From assembly GCA_040775095.1 (NCBI GenBank), contig JAXGTD010000005.1:1-64000 (forward strand): 64,000 bases of DNA, in the 5' to 3' direction. Shown one piece after another: positions 44,101 to 52,168 of this stretch. Below the pieces are notes generated by a model. The model was given only the letters and a program-made list of their open reading frames with translations. It was not told the DNA's origin and made no database searches. The DNA comes from JAXGTD01 sp040775095. Lineage in GTDB: Bacteria; Pseudomonadota; Gammaproteobacteria; Chromatiales; Chromatiaceae. Position numbers and translations under genes: made by a program. Position 1 is the first letter of the stretch. The number at the start of each line of letters is the position of its first letter.

Positions 44101-45555
44101 ATGCACGACCAGACCATCGCCGAGCTCGCCGCCGGCCTGCGCGCCAAAACCTTCTCGAGCCGCGAGCTCACGCGGCATTTTCTCGACCGTATCGGGGCCC
44201 ATGACGCACGCCTCAACAGCTTCGTCACCGTCACCGCGGAGCAGGCGCTGGCCGCCGCCGACGAGGCCGACCGGAGGCTCGCCGACGGGCGCGGCGGGCC
44301 GCTCACCGGCATCCCGATCGCACACAAGGACATCTTCTGCACCGAGGGTGTGAAGACGAGCTGCGGCTCGCGCATGCTCGACAACTTCATCGCCCCGTAC
44401 GATGCCACGGTGGTGCAGCGGCTGGAGCAGGCCGGCGTGGTCATGCTCGGCAAGACCAACATGGACGAGTTCGCGATGGGCTCATCCAACGAGACCAGCT
44501 TCTATGGCCCGGTCCGGAACCCCTGGGATCTGGAGCGTGTCCCCGGTGGCTCCTCCGGCGGCTCGGCCGCCGCGGTCGCGGCGCGACTTTGCTGTGCCGC
44601 CACCGGTACGGATACCGGCGGGTCGATCCGCCAGCCGGCCGCCTTCTGCGGAATCACCGGCATCAAGCCCACGTACGGCCGCTGCTCGCGCTGGGGGATG
44701 ATCGCCTTCGCCTCCAGCCTCGACCAGGCCGGCGTCATGGCCCGCTCGGCGGCCGATGCGGCCCCGCTGCTGCAGGCCATGGCCGGCTTCGACCCGCGCG
44801 ATTCCACCAGTGCCGACGAACCGGTGCCGGACTACCCGGGCCAACTCGACGCGGACATCACCGGACTGCGGATCGGGTTACCGAAGGAGTACTTCAGCGA
44901 TGGCCTGGATGCAGGTGTCGCCGCGGCGGTGGATGGCGCGATCAAGGCCTATGAATCGCTTGGGGCCAGGGTCAGTGAGATCAGCCTGCCCAACAGCCCA
45001 CTGTCGGTCCCGGTCTACTATGTGGTCGCACCGGCAGAGTGTTCGTCAAATCTCGCCCGTTTCGACGGCGTGCGCTACGGGCATCGCTGCAGCGACCCGA
45101 AAGACCTCGAAGACCTGTACAAGCGCAGCCGTGCGGAGGGGTTTGGCGCCGAGGTCCAGCGCCGCATCATGGTCGGCACCTATGCGCTATCGGCCGGCTA
45201 CTACGACGCCTACTATCTCAAGGCACAGCAGATCCGCCATCTGATCAGCGACGACTTCCGCCGCGCGTTCGAGCAGGTCGACGTCATCATGGGACCAACG
45301 GCGCCGAGCACCGCGTTCGCACTCGGCGCCAAGACCGACGACCCGGTCGCCATGTATCTCAACGACATCTACACCATCGCCACCAACCTCGCCGGCCTGC
45401 CGGGGATGTCGATCCCCGTCGCCCCGGTCAACGGCCTGCCGGCCGGGTTGCAGCTCATCGGCAACTACTTCCAGGAAGGTCGGCTGCTGAACATCGCCCA
45501 CCGATTACAGCAGTCTACCGACTGGCACCTGGCCGCCCCGGCCGGATTTGCCTGA
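44101..45555 (+). CDS. gatA: Asp/Glu-tRNA amidotransferase subunit A
   Basis: Amidase subunit that releases ammonia from glutamine. 484 residues. The Ser-cisSer-Lys triad is visible: lysine in GIPIAHKDIF, cis-serine and its loop in PGGSSGGSAAAVAARL, nucleophile in TGTDTGGSIRQPAAFCG. The C-terminal LPGMSIPVAP, GLPAGLQLIGNYF is conserved. gatB, which normally follows, is not here; the next genes on the plus strand are far away and unrelated. Confidence 0.96.
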   Translation: MHDQTIAELAAGLRAKTFSSRELTRHFLDRIGAHDARLNSFVTVTAEQALAAADEADRRLADGRGGPLTGIPIAHKDIFCTEGVKTSCGSRMLDNFIAPYDATVVQRLEQAGVVMLGKTNMDEFAMGSSNETSFYGPVRNPWDLERVPGGSSGGSAAAVAARLCCAATGTDTGGSIRQPAAFCGITGIKPTYGRCSRWGMIAFASSLDQAGVMARSAADAAPLLQAMAGFDPRDSTSADEPVPDYPGQLDADITGLRIGLPKEYFSDGLDAGVAAAVDGAIKAYESLGARVSEISLPNSPLSVPVYYVVAPAECSSNLARFDGVRYGHRCSDPKDLEDLYKRSRAEGFGAEVQRRIMVGTYALSAGYYDAYYLKAQQIRHLISDDFRRAFEQVDVIMGPTAPSTAFALGAKTDDPVAMYLNDIYTIATNLAGLPGMSIPVAPVNGLPAGLQLIGNYFQEGRLLNIAHRLQQSTDWHLAAPAGFA

Positions 45556-45689
45556 CGGGCCCAATTCGGGCGCTGTCCCGGCCTGATCGTCCAAGGCGGT
45601 CAGGAAAGGCTTCGGATGGGGCGGCCCGCTCCAGCCATGGACGCCACTGGCTCGCGATCCCTAGGGAGCAATGCCGCGATCACGCCGTT

Positions 45690-45750
45690 GCTGACCGATC
45701 GCCCGCACCGCGGCTGCCGTGCCACCCATGGCCGGTCCGGGAAAGGCATC
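45690..45750 (-). repeat. Possible degenerate multi-hairpin repeat, copy E
   Basis: On the minus strand TTTCCCGGACCGGCCATGGG, followed by TGGCACGGCA, resembles the first module of copies B and D (GTTTCCCG, then a CCGGGCC/GGCCCGG dyad). Downstream resemblance is patchy. Located between gatA and the small membrane-protein gene. Confidence 0.35.
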
Positions 45751-45768
45751 AGCCGGGGTATCCCACGC

Positions 45769-46023
45769 TCAGTGCTCGCACTTCTCCAGCTTTTCCCGCG
45801 CGCCAGGCAGCACGGAGATCAGGAAGGTGGATACCAGCACGATGGGGGCCAGGATGAGCAGGACCAGCGCGAAGAACAGCGTAATCTGTTGCAGGTGAAG
45901 CATGTCGGGTACCACATGGCGGGCCGCCAGAAACAGCAGCATCGCGCCGACGAAAAAGATCGCCGAGACGACAACGCCATCGCGCATGGTGCGGCAGCCA
46001 AGGATGAGCAGTCGATGGGCCAT
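45769..46023 (-). CDS. Small two-helix membrane protein, unknown
   Basis: 84 residues, ATG at 46023 preceded by a good SD (GAGGAG). Two hydrophobic helices, about 18-36 (VVVSAIFFVGAMLLFLAAR) and 44-70 (ITLFFALVLLILAPIVLVSTFLI), with a charged C-terminal tail (PGAREKLEKCEH). I do not recognise the family. The hydrophobic pattern, SD and lack of a competing frame support a real gene. Neighbours are gatA (convergent) and the DUF6489 gene (same strand, 209 bp upstream). Confidence 0.65.
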   Translation of the reverse strand: MAHRLLILGCRTMRDGVVVSAIFFVGAMLLFLAARHVVPDMLHLQQITLFFALVLLILAPIVLVSTFLISVLPGAREKLEKCEH

Positions 46024-46232
46024 GTATGGGCTCCTCACAGATTGATCCGCCGGGCACCGCCGACGGTCCCGCCTAATGGTTCGTTCTGCCGCCACAGGCT
46101 AGCACAAACGCGACGCGGCGGCCCCCACGCCGCGCCAACGCGGTGCCCCGGCCCGGGGGCCGCCCATGAAGCGCTCCGGCGTGCCGCGCGGCCGGGGACG
46201 GACGGCCGCCTGTGACCCGGATGGGGGTCCCG

Positions 46233-46499
46233 TCAACCCTCGCCCCGCGGGGGCTTGGCCTCCGCCTTACCAGGCTGCACAAACCCAGCGTTGAACAGCT
46301 TCTGCCACATCTCCATGCCCGCCAGACTATTGCTGAGGAACGGCTGAAACAGCTTCAGCGGATCATAGCCCTCGGCGCCGGCAACCATCCGTTCGCGGAT
46401 ATCGTCCATCAGTTGGCGCTGGAAAGCATCCACGTCTGGCAGTCCCATCAGCTTGCGCATCTCCTCGGGGGAGATGTCGATATCGATCTTGATGTTCAT
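46233..46499 (-). CDS. DUF6489-like small protein
   Basis: 88 residues beginning MNIKIDIDISPEEMRKLMGLPDVDAFQ, with DPLKLFQPFLSNSLAGMEMWQKLF. This resembles the small proteobacterial family that starts KI-x-IDxxPEELR-x-F-x-GLPD and has been catalogued without a function; I am moderately sure of that assignment. Amphipathic helices suggest interaction with a membrane or partner, similar in style to phasin-like accessory proteins. No signal peptide. Confidence 0.75.
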   Translation of the reverse strand: MNIKIDIDISPEEMRKLMGLPDVDAFQRQLMDDIRERMVAGAEGYDPLKLFQPFLSNSLAGMEMWQKLFNAGFVQPGKAEAKPPRGEG

Positions 46500-46667
46500 C
46501 AGTAGCGTGCCTCAACGACGTCATTTTCACCACACTGGTTCATGAAATACCCCGTTTCCGGGTGTTGGCTCGGCCAATCCATGGCCACGCACCCGTGGGT
46601 CCGCTTGGTCGTCGCGGCGGGAACGGCGCGCAAGACCCCCAGGCCCCGGACAAGGCATTCCGGCGCA

Positions 46668-47132
46668 TCAGTGCCTGCTCGAACGCGGCGGAATATCCCG
46701 TGGCACCGGTTCGTCGACGACCAGTCCTCGGCGCACCCGCCTGCCAAGCAACACACAGGCGCGGTCGAAGGCCTGCTCCGCCTCACGCGCGTGCCATTCC
46801 CAATCGAGCGGCGCGGCGTTGGTGCGCAGTTGCCAGTGCCCGGTCGTCACGATCGCACCGATGCGGATCTCCACGGCCCAGTCGTGCCAACCGGCCTCGG
46901 CGTCCTCCTCGTCGGCGAACTCCTGCTCCACCAGCCGTACCGAGCTCGCACCGGAGTCGTCCATCGCAATCAGGCTGGAAAGCACCACATCTTCCTGCAC
47001 ACAGCTCTGCCAGCCGGTGTGTACCGCCGAGGCGTTCTCCATCAGGGCATGGACCAACAGTTCCGGGGTCAGGCTGATGGTCATCGGGCTGTCCCAGTCC
47101 GGATCTGGTGCGTCGTCAATGTCAGTCGTCAT
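46668..47132 (-). CDS. Hypothetical protein
   Basis: 154 residues from ATG 47132. The sequence is acidic and tryptophan-rich (DPDWDSPMTISLTPELLVHAL, EAGWHDWAVEIRIGAIVTTGHWQLRTNAAPLDWEWHAREAEQAF). Its composition is unlike the arginine-rich frames produced by GC-rich DNA in wrong frames, which supports coding. I do not recognise the family. It lies between the DUF6489 gene (169 bp downstream) and repeat copy D. Neither gives functional context. Confidence 0.6.
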   Translation of the reverse strand: MTTDIDDAPDPDWDSPMTISLTPELLVHALMENASAVHTGWQSCVQEDVVLSSLIAMDDSGASSVRLVEQEFADEEDAEAGWHDWAVEIRIGAIVTTGHWQLRTNAAPLDWEWHAREAEQAFDRACVLLGRRVRRGLVVDEPVPRDIPPRSSRH

Positions 47133-47223
47133 CTTCTCTTGGTACTCTCGGGTCGATCCACGGCTCGGAACCCGGCCGCAGTTGGTACAGTGCAGGTCAG
47201 CAGCCACAAAATGCCGCTACAGG

Positions 47224-47319
47224 GCGTTTCCCGTCCGGGCCCCGGAGGGCCCGGCACTTGGCAAGTCGCGCCTCGCCAAGTGCGAGCTCACCCAATGCCG
47301 GGAGGGCATTCGATCAGCG
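47224..47319 (+). repeat. Multi-hairpin intergenic repeat, copy D (variant)
   Basis: Three consecutive hairpins: CCGGGCCC/GGGCCCGG (47235-47242 with 47247-47254), CACTTGGC/GCCAAGTG (47255-47262 with 47275-47282) and AATGCC/GGCATT ending GGCATTCGATCAGC. The first and third modules match copy B closely; the middle one is different and shorter, but ends in the same GCGAGCT. Confidence 0.7.
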
Positions 47320-47349
47320 CCTTGCTAGCTTAACCCCGAGGATGAGGCC

Positions 47350-47667
47350 ATGTCCGTATTGTTGGAGCTGAGTATCTTCCCCCTGGACCAGGGTGAGCAC
47401 CTCAGCGCATTCGTTGCACCCGTGGTGGAGATGATCGCGCATACCGGCCACGAATATCGGCTCACGGCCATGGGGACCATCGTCGAGACCGGCACGCTGC
47501 GCGAGGCGTTGGCGCTGATCGAGCGCGCCCACGGCGTGCTCGAGACAGCTGGCTGCCGCCGGGTCTACGCCACGGCCAAGCTCGACATCCGCGACGCACC
47601 GCGGGGGCGGCTGCAGACCAAGGTCGCCTCGGTCGAGGCGCGGCTCGATAGCGGGGCACCGCTGTGA
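47350..47667 (+). CDS. MTH1187/YkoF-type thiamine-binding protein (DUF77)
   Basis: 105 residues with a ferredoxin-like fold signature: LLELSIFPLDQGEHLSAFVAPVVEMI, YRLTAMGTIVETGTLREALALIERAH, and C-terminal KLDIRDAPRGRLQTKVASVEARL. Family members bind thiamine or HMP-like ligands and are cytoplasmic tetramers. The stop overlaps the phosphoesterase start (GTGA), indicating an operon. No transporter genes are nearby. Confidence 0.87.
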   Translation: MSVLLELSIFPLDQGEHLSAFVAPVVEMIAHTGHEYRLTAMGTIVETGTLREALALIERAHGVLETAGCRRVYATAKLDIRDAPRGRLQTKVASVEARLDSGAPL

Positions 47668-48500
47668 AGGTCGCGGTCTTTTCCGATGTACAGGGTAACC
47701 TGCCGGCCCTGGAGGAGCTGGTGGAGAGGATTCAGGCATGGCAGCCCGAGTTGGTCGTCATGGCGGGAGACCTGATCAATCGGGGTCCCGACAGCCTCCG
47801 CTGCCTGGAGTGTTTCGATCAGATGCGCCGCGAACGGGGCTGGTTACCGGTACTCGGCAATCATGAGGTCTGGGTACTGCGCTGCGGACGCGAGGCGCCG
47901 CGCTCGGAAGGCGAGCGTCAGATGCGCATCTTCACCGACTTTGCCTGGCGCCAGGTGGCACCCCGTGCCAAGGCGCTGCAGAACTGGCCGGACCACCTCT
48001 GTCTGCACCCACCCGGATCGCCGGACTGGCTCCACGTGACCCATGGCTCCATGGCGGGAAACCGCGACGGGATCACCGCCAGCGTCCCCGACGAGGCGTT
48101 GATCGGAAAGGTCCCCGAGGGCGCGGCGTTGTTCGTCACCGGGCATACCCATAAGCCCTTGATACGGCACGCGCTGGGGATGGATATCGTGAACGTCGGC
48201 TCGGCGGGCTCGCCATTCGATGGCGACGTTCGCGGAAGTTGGGGCCAGCTTACCTACCTCGGGGGCCGCTGGCACAGCCACATCGAGCGTTTTCAGTACG
48301 ATCGCCGACGCGCCGAGCGCGACTTTCACGACTCCGGGTTCCTGGACCAGGGGGGCCCACTCGCCCGACTGGTCTTCACCGAATGGAAACAGGCGCGGCT
48401 CTTGATGTCCGGCTGGCGACGCCGTTACGAGGCCGCGGTGTTGGCCGGCGAGGTTCCGCTTCAGCGCACGGTCGACGAATACCTCGCCGGGTTGGCCTGA
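47664..48500 (+). CDS. Calcineurin-like metallophosphoesterase
   Basis: 278 residues from a GTG at 47664 overlapping the previous stop. Metallophosphatase motifs in order: FSDVQGN (variant of D-x-H, with Gln at the usual His position), AGDLINRGPDS, LGNHE and GHTHKP. The core resembles the YfcE/diadenosine tetraphosphatase group. The Gln for His substitution in the first motif (D-V-Q) could weaken one metal site. Substrate unknown. Confidence 0.85.
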   Translation: MKVAVFSDVQGNLPALEELVERIQAWQPELVVMAGDLINRGPDSLRCLECFDQMRRERGWLPVLGNHEVWVLRCGREAPRSEGERQMRIFTDFAWRQVAPRAKALQNWPDHLCLHPPGSPDWLHVTHGSMAGNRDGITASVPDEALIGKVPEGAALFVTGHTHKPLIRHALGMDIVNVGSAGSPFDGDVRGSWGQLTYLGGRWHSHIERFQYDRRRAERDFHDSGFLDQGGPLARLVFTEWKQARLLMSGWRRRYEAAVLAGEVPLQRTVDEYLAGLA

Positions 48501-48571
48501 TTCATCTCCCGTGCGTCGCCGAAGCGCCGTGCCGGGCCATGACGGCGCCGACCCGGCGCCCGATCGACGGG

Positions 48572-48757
48572 CTACCAATACCACTCGTGCCGAGCAAGGC
48601 CACGCCCCACCAGGGTCATCAGACCGGAACCGAGGATCAGGCCCCAGAACACCATCGCGGCCCAGGGGCTCGTGACCAGCGCATCGGCGCCATATATCCC
48701 ACCAACCAACAGAGCAAAACCGACAGCGATCGACAAACCAAGATTCAGCGGCAACAT
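48572..48757 (-). CDS. Small two-helix membrane protein, unknown
   Basis: 61 residues from ATG 48757, which has SD GGAGGG seven bases upstream; an ATG at 48772 is in frame but contains that SD. Two hydrophobic helices: LNLGLSIAVGFALLVGGIYGAD and MVFWGLILGSGLMTLVGRG. No family recognised. Its promoter region is the AT-rich island with the dyad at 48789-48812. Confidence 0.55.
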   Translation of the reverse strand: MLPLNLGLSIAVGFALLVGGIYGADALVTSPWAAMVFWGLILGSGLMTLVGRGLARHEWYW

Positions 48758-49307
48758 GCTCGTGCCCTCCATACAACATAACTGAGGGTAATATTAGTAG
48801 ACGCTAATATTAAACACAAGTTTAAATTTGCTACTGAAACAATTTTTTTCATTTATCGCCAATGCGTTACAAACTGAAACATCCCTGTACCGCCGAAAAG
48901 CGAGGTTTAGCGCGGGGACACGGACATCGGCCGGGCGTGTCTTTTCCCCGCTACAGGTCCCGCCGCGAACGCCCCCGGGGCGGCGCGTGGGGACTGGCCG
49001 CGAGCCGGACCGGGACCCTGGCCCCGTCTAGCCGTATACAGGCCTGGCTCCCGGTACAAGACCCGCGATTTTCACGGGGGACAGACGCTGAGGTTCTCGG
49101 TCCGAGAGACAGGGGATTGCGGCCTTTCTCATGGACAGGTCTGCCGCTCACATCCACTCCGCTGCCGTTCTCCGTCGGCCTTGCAGCAGCGGTTTGGCTA
49201 CCGATACACCGCCCGAGGCGGCTGTGAATTTGTGGGGATACCTCAGGGACAGACGGCGATTTCGCGCATCCCGCCGCCCCCACGCTCAAGAGAGACGCTG
49301 AACACCG
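48758..49307. other. AT-rich island and long spacer before hslO
   Basis: These 550 bases carry no supported gene. About 48780-48880 is strikingly AT-rich compared with its surroundings and includes a perfect dyad. The rest, toward hslO, is GC-rich and unstructured to my reading. On the minus strand TTGTGT and TAATAT spaced 17 bp are a weak promoter pair for the small membrane protein. Confidence 0.45.
48789..48812. promoter_or_regulatory. Perfect 9-bp dyad, candidate operator
   Basis: TAATATTAG (48789-48797) and CTAATATTA (48804-48812) are perfectly inverted with a 6-base spacer TAGACG. It lies 31 bases upstream of the start of the minus-strand small membrane protein and overlaps its possible -10. 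The centre-to-centre distance (15 bp) is compatible with a dimeric regulator. Confidence 0.5.
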
Positions 49308-50195
49308 ATGGAACATCAACCCGACTGTCTTCACCGATTCGTCTTCGACGCACTGGGCGTGCGCGGTGAGCTGGTCACGCTCGACGCCTCCTGGCGCGCC
49401 GTGCTGGCACGACACCCCTATCCCGCATCCGTGCGCCGGCCACTGGGCGAGGCCCTTGCGTCCACCCTGCTGCTGGCCGCCACGCTGAAGTTCGAGGGGG
49501 CACTGATCCTGCAAGCACAGGGCGAGGGACCGATCCGGACCCTGGTCGCGCAGGCCACCCACGGGCGCACCATTCGCGGCCTCGCGCGCTGGCACGGCGA
49601 CATGCCCGACGACGCCGATCCACCGCGGGAGCTGCAACAGCTCTTCGGCGATGGCCGCCTGGTCCTGACGCTCGAGCCGGCCGACGGCGAGCGCTATCAG
49701 GGCATCGTGCCTTTGCAGGGCGAGAGCCTCGGCGCGGCCATCGAGGCCTATTTCGCCAGCTCCGAGCAACTGCCGACGCGGTTGTGGCTCGCGGTGGACG
49801 AGGCGCACGCGACCGGGTTGATGCTGCAGCGGATGCCCAGCGCGGACGTCGACGACGACGCCTGGAACCGAACCACGCTGCTCGCCGACACCGTGGACGA
49901 ACGGGAACTGTTGACCCTGCCTGCCCAGACGCTGCTGCAGCGCCTGTTCCACGAGGAGGACCTGCGGCTGTTCGAGCCCGAACCCGTGGCATTCCGCTGC
50001 GGTTGCTCGCGCGCGCGCATCGCCGAGACCCTGCGCGCCCTCGGCCGCGACGAGGTCGACGCGATCATCGGCGAGCAGGGCAGCGTCGACGTCACCTGCG
50101 AGTTCTGCAACCGCGACTATCGCTTCGACCTGGTCGACGCGCGAGAGCTGTTCACCGACGCGGTGCCCAGTCCCGCGCCAGCCACACAGCAGTAA
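49308..50195 (+). CDS. hslO: Redox-regulated chaperone Hsp33
   Basis: Holdase activated by oxidation and unfolding, protecting cytoplasmic proteins from bleach and heat. 295 residues with the N-terminal alpha/beta domain (LLAATLKFEGALILQAQGEGPIRTLVAQ) and the C-terminal zinc-binding redox switch Cys231-x-Cys233 ... Cys264-x2-Cys267. Length close to the family's 290. The ATG at 49308 follows AGAGAGACG. Isolated gene, arsC-like gene next. Confidence 0.95.
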   Translation: MEHQPDCLHRFVFDALGVRGELVTLDASWRAVLARHPYPASVRRPLGEALASTLLLAATLKFEGALILQAQGEGPIRTLVAQATHGRTIRGLARWHGDMPDDADPPRELQQLFGDGRLVLTLEPADGERYQGIVPLQGESLGAAIEAYFASSEQLPTRLWLAVDEAHATGLMLQRMPSADVDDDAWNRTTLLADTVDERELLTLPAQTLLQRLFHEEDLRLFEPEPVAFRCGCSRARIAETLRALGRDEVDAIIGEQGSVDVTCEFCNRDYRFDLVDARELFTDAVPSPAPATQQ

Positions 50196-50210
50196 CCCTG
50201 GCGGCATCAC

Positions 50211-50239
50211 ATGACGCCCGCCGCGGGCGCCGTTAGAAT
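50211..50239 (+). promoter_or_regulatory. Candidate sigma-70 promoter for the ArsC-like gene
   Basis: ATGACG (50211-50216) and TAGAAT (50234-50239), 17 bp apart, matching consensus at four and five positions. Located after hslO and 62 bases before the arsC ATG. The spacer holds a GC palindrome, GCCCGC/GCGGGC. Confidence 0.45.
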
Positions 50240-50300
50240 TCCCTGTTCAGGGGGGCTGAATATTTCGAGGTCCCCTTCGCGCGCTTCTCAAGGAGACAGC

Positions 50301-50648
50301 ATGTCGGTCACGCTCTATCACAACCCACGATGCAGCAAGTCGCGAGCCGCGCTGCAGCTGATCCAGTCGCAGGGCATCACGCCCGAGGTCGTCGAATACC
50401 TGAAGCAGCCACCGGATGCGGCGACACTGACCGGGTTGCTCGAGATGCTCGGCATGCAGCCGCGCGAGTTGATGCGCACGAAGGAGCCGGAGTATCGCGC
50501 CCTGGGTCTCGACGACCCGGCCCTGTCACGCGAGGCGCTGATCCAGGCCATGGTCGAGCATCCCTGTCTGATCGAACGCCCCATTGTCGTCAGCGGCCCT
50601 CGGGCCGTCCTCGGGCGTCCACCCGAGCGCGTCGCCGACATCCTCTGA
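50301..50648 (+). CDS. arsC: Glutaredoxin-dependent arsenate reductase family (ArsC/YfgD)
   Basis: Thioredoxin-fold protein of 115 residues with the active-site loop HNPRCSKSR (Cys11), KEPEYRALGLDDP and RPIVVSGPRAVLGRPPE. The arginine ladder used in arsenate binding (in RPIVV and in RAVLGRP) is present. Such genes are common outside ars operons, and no arsB or arsR is nearby, so detoxification of arsenate is possible but not certain. Perfect SD AAGGAG eight bases before the ATG. Confidence 0.9.
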   Translation: MSVTLYHNPRCSKSRAALQLIQSQGITPEVVEYLKQPPDAATLTGLLEMLGMQPRELMRTKEPEYRALGLDDPALSREALIQAMVEHPCLIERPIVVSGPRAVLGRPPERVADIL

Positions 50649-50703
50649 CCGGCCGCGGTCACAACCCCGGCACCCAACCGCCAACCACGGCATACCCGGA
50701 CCC

Positions 50704-51294
50704 ATGAGCTACGTCCTGATTCTCTACTACAGCCGCCATGGCGCCACCGCCGAGATGGCACGCCTGGTTGCCCGTGGCGTGGAGGAGGCCGGCACGGAGG
50801 CGCGCGTGCGTACAGTGCCATCGGTCTCCACCGTTTGCGAGGCGGCCGAAGACAGCATCCCGAGCACCGGCGCCCCCTACGCCGACCTGACCGACCTTCG
50901 CGGCTGCAGCGGACTGGCGCTCGGCAGTCCGACGCGCTTCGGCAACATGGCGGCGCCGATGAAGTATTTCCTCGACGGCACATCCTCGCTCTGGCTCAAG
51001 GGTGCGTTGGCCGGCAAGCCCGCGGGCGTGTTCACGTCCACGTCCAGCCTGCACGGTGGCCAGGAAACGACCCTGTTGTCGATGATGTTGCCGCTGCTGC
51101 ATCACGGCATGCTGGTCCTGGGCCTGCCCTACACCGAAACGGACCTGATCCACACCCGCAGCGGTGGGACGCCCTACGGCCCATCCCACCTCGCGGGCAT
51201 CGGCAACGACGCGCCCATCACCGACGAAGAGCGCCGGCTATGCCAGGCACTGGGGCGGCGGCTGGCACGGGCCGCCGCCGCGCTGGCACCTTAG
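50704..51294 (+). CDS. wrbA: WrbA-type NAD(P)H:quinone oxidoreductase
   Basis: Flavodoxin-like FMN protein that reduces quinones by two electrons. 196 residues with the phosphate-binding loop YYSRHGATAEMA, GSPTRFGNMAAPMKYFLDG and TSTSSLHGGQETTLLSMMLPLLHHGM, all WrbA signatures. It lies 55 bp after the ArsC-like gene, in one run with hda. Confidence 0.93.
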   Translation: MSYVLILYYSRHGATAEMARLVARGVEEAGTEARVRTVPSVSTVCEAAEDSIPSTGAPYADLTDLRGCSGLALGSPTRFGNMAAPMKYFLDGTSSLWLKGALAGKPAGVFTSTSSLHGGQETTLLSMMLPLLHHGMLVLGLPYTETDLIHTRSGGTPYGPSHLAGIGNDAPITDEERRLCQALGRRLARAAAALAP

Positions 51295-51303
51295 GGCGGC
51301 GCG

Positions 51304-52008
51304 GTGGCAGCGCCGGTAGAGCAACTCGCCCTCGCGCTGCGGTTGCCCGCCCGAGCCGGTTTCGACACCTATACCCCGGGTGATAACGCCGAGGCGCTCG
51401 CCGCCGCGATCGCTTGGTCGCGGGCCTCCGGCGACCCCTATCTCTTTATCCACGGTGAATGCGGTACCGGCAAGACCCACCTGCTCTGCGCCGCCTGCGA
51501 CCAGGCCGCGGCACGGGGTGATCAGGTCCTCTACCTGCCGCTGGCCAACCCGGCGCTCGAGCCGCTCGTGATGGAAGACCTCGAGAAACTGGACGCCGTC
51601 GCGATCGACGATCTGCACCAGATCGCCGGCAGCCCAGGCTGGGAGGCAGGCCTGTTCGCCCTCTACAACCGGTTGCGCGAGTCAGGCGGCCGTCTTCTGG
51701 CGGCCGCCCGAGCGCCACCACCGGCACTCCCGCTGGGCCTGCCGGACCTGCAATCGCGCCTGAGCGCCGGCCCCGCCTATGCGCTGAAGCCCCTCGACGA
51801 CACCGGACGCGCGGCGCTGCTCGAGCGCGGTGCCGCGGAAAGGGGCCTGATGCTCAGTCGCGCGGAGGTCAGCTATATACTCAGCCGCTGTCCGCGCGAG
51901 CCGGCCTGGCTGTTGCGGTTCCTCGACGACATCGATCAGGCGAGCCTGGCCGAGCAGCGTCAGCCCAGTATTCCCTTCATCAGCCGGCTGCTCGGGGCAC
52001 GGCAATGA
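51304..52008 (+). CDS. hda: DnaA regulatory inactivator Hda
   Basis: Binds the DNA-loaded beta clamp and stimulates hydrolysis of ATP-DnaA, preventing over-initiation. 234 residues: clamp-binding motif QLALALRLP near the N-terminus, P-loop HGECGTGKTH (50-59), AIDDLHQIAG (Walker B variant) and a lid with the C-terminal FLDDIDQASLAEQR. GTG start at 51304. It sits only 9 bp after wrbA. 3' end faces the five-hairpin intergenic array. Confidence 0.92.
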   Translation: MAAPVEQLALALRLPARAGFDTYTPGDNAEALAAAIAWSRASGDPYLFIHGECGTGKTHLLCAACDQAAARGDQVLYLPLANPALEPLVMEDLEKLDAVAIDDLHQIAGSPGWEAGLFALYNRLRESGGRLLAAARAPPPALPLGLPDLQSRLSAGPAYALKPLDDTGRAALLERGAAERGLMLSRAEVSYILSRCPREPAWLLRFLDDIDQASLAEQRQPSIPFISRLLGARQ

Positions 52009-52020
52009 CGGGGTTAGGGA

Positions 52021-52151
52021 GATGCTGATCAAATGCCATCCTGGCATTCGATCAGCTCGCGAGCCGAAAACGCGGTTTCCGGCTCGCTCCATCTGCAGTC
52101 ACTTAGGTGACTGAAGATGCCGGGCCTTCCATGGCCCGGGCGGGAAACGTG
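52021..52151 (-). repeat. Multi-hairpin intergenic repeat, copy B (complete)
   Basis: Five back-to-back dyads, counting the one at the ATPase stop, fill the spacer: GCTGATC..GATCAGC with AATGCCA/TGGCATT (52024-52056), CGAGCCG/CGGCTCG with inner AAAC/GTTT (52060-52086), CAGTCAC/GTGACTG (52096-52113), CCGGGCC/GGCCCGG (52120-52139). It aligns ungapped with copies A and C in the minus orientation. Confidence 0.8.
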
Positions 52152-52168
52152 ATAAATCAGCGTTTCCC
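52142..52168. terminator. Hairpin abutting the ATPase stop codon
   Basis: GGGAAACG (52142-52149) and CGTTTCCC (52161-52168) form a perfect 8-bp stem with an 11-base AT-rich loop, directly next to the ATPase TAG. No T-tract follows. May stabilise or terminate the minus-strand transcript, or be part of the repeat array. Confidence 0.4.

Noticed and set aside
48828..49031. A 67-residue frame in the AT-rich island before hslO
   Set aside because: Starts at TTG without an SD, mixed composition and no family resemblance.
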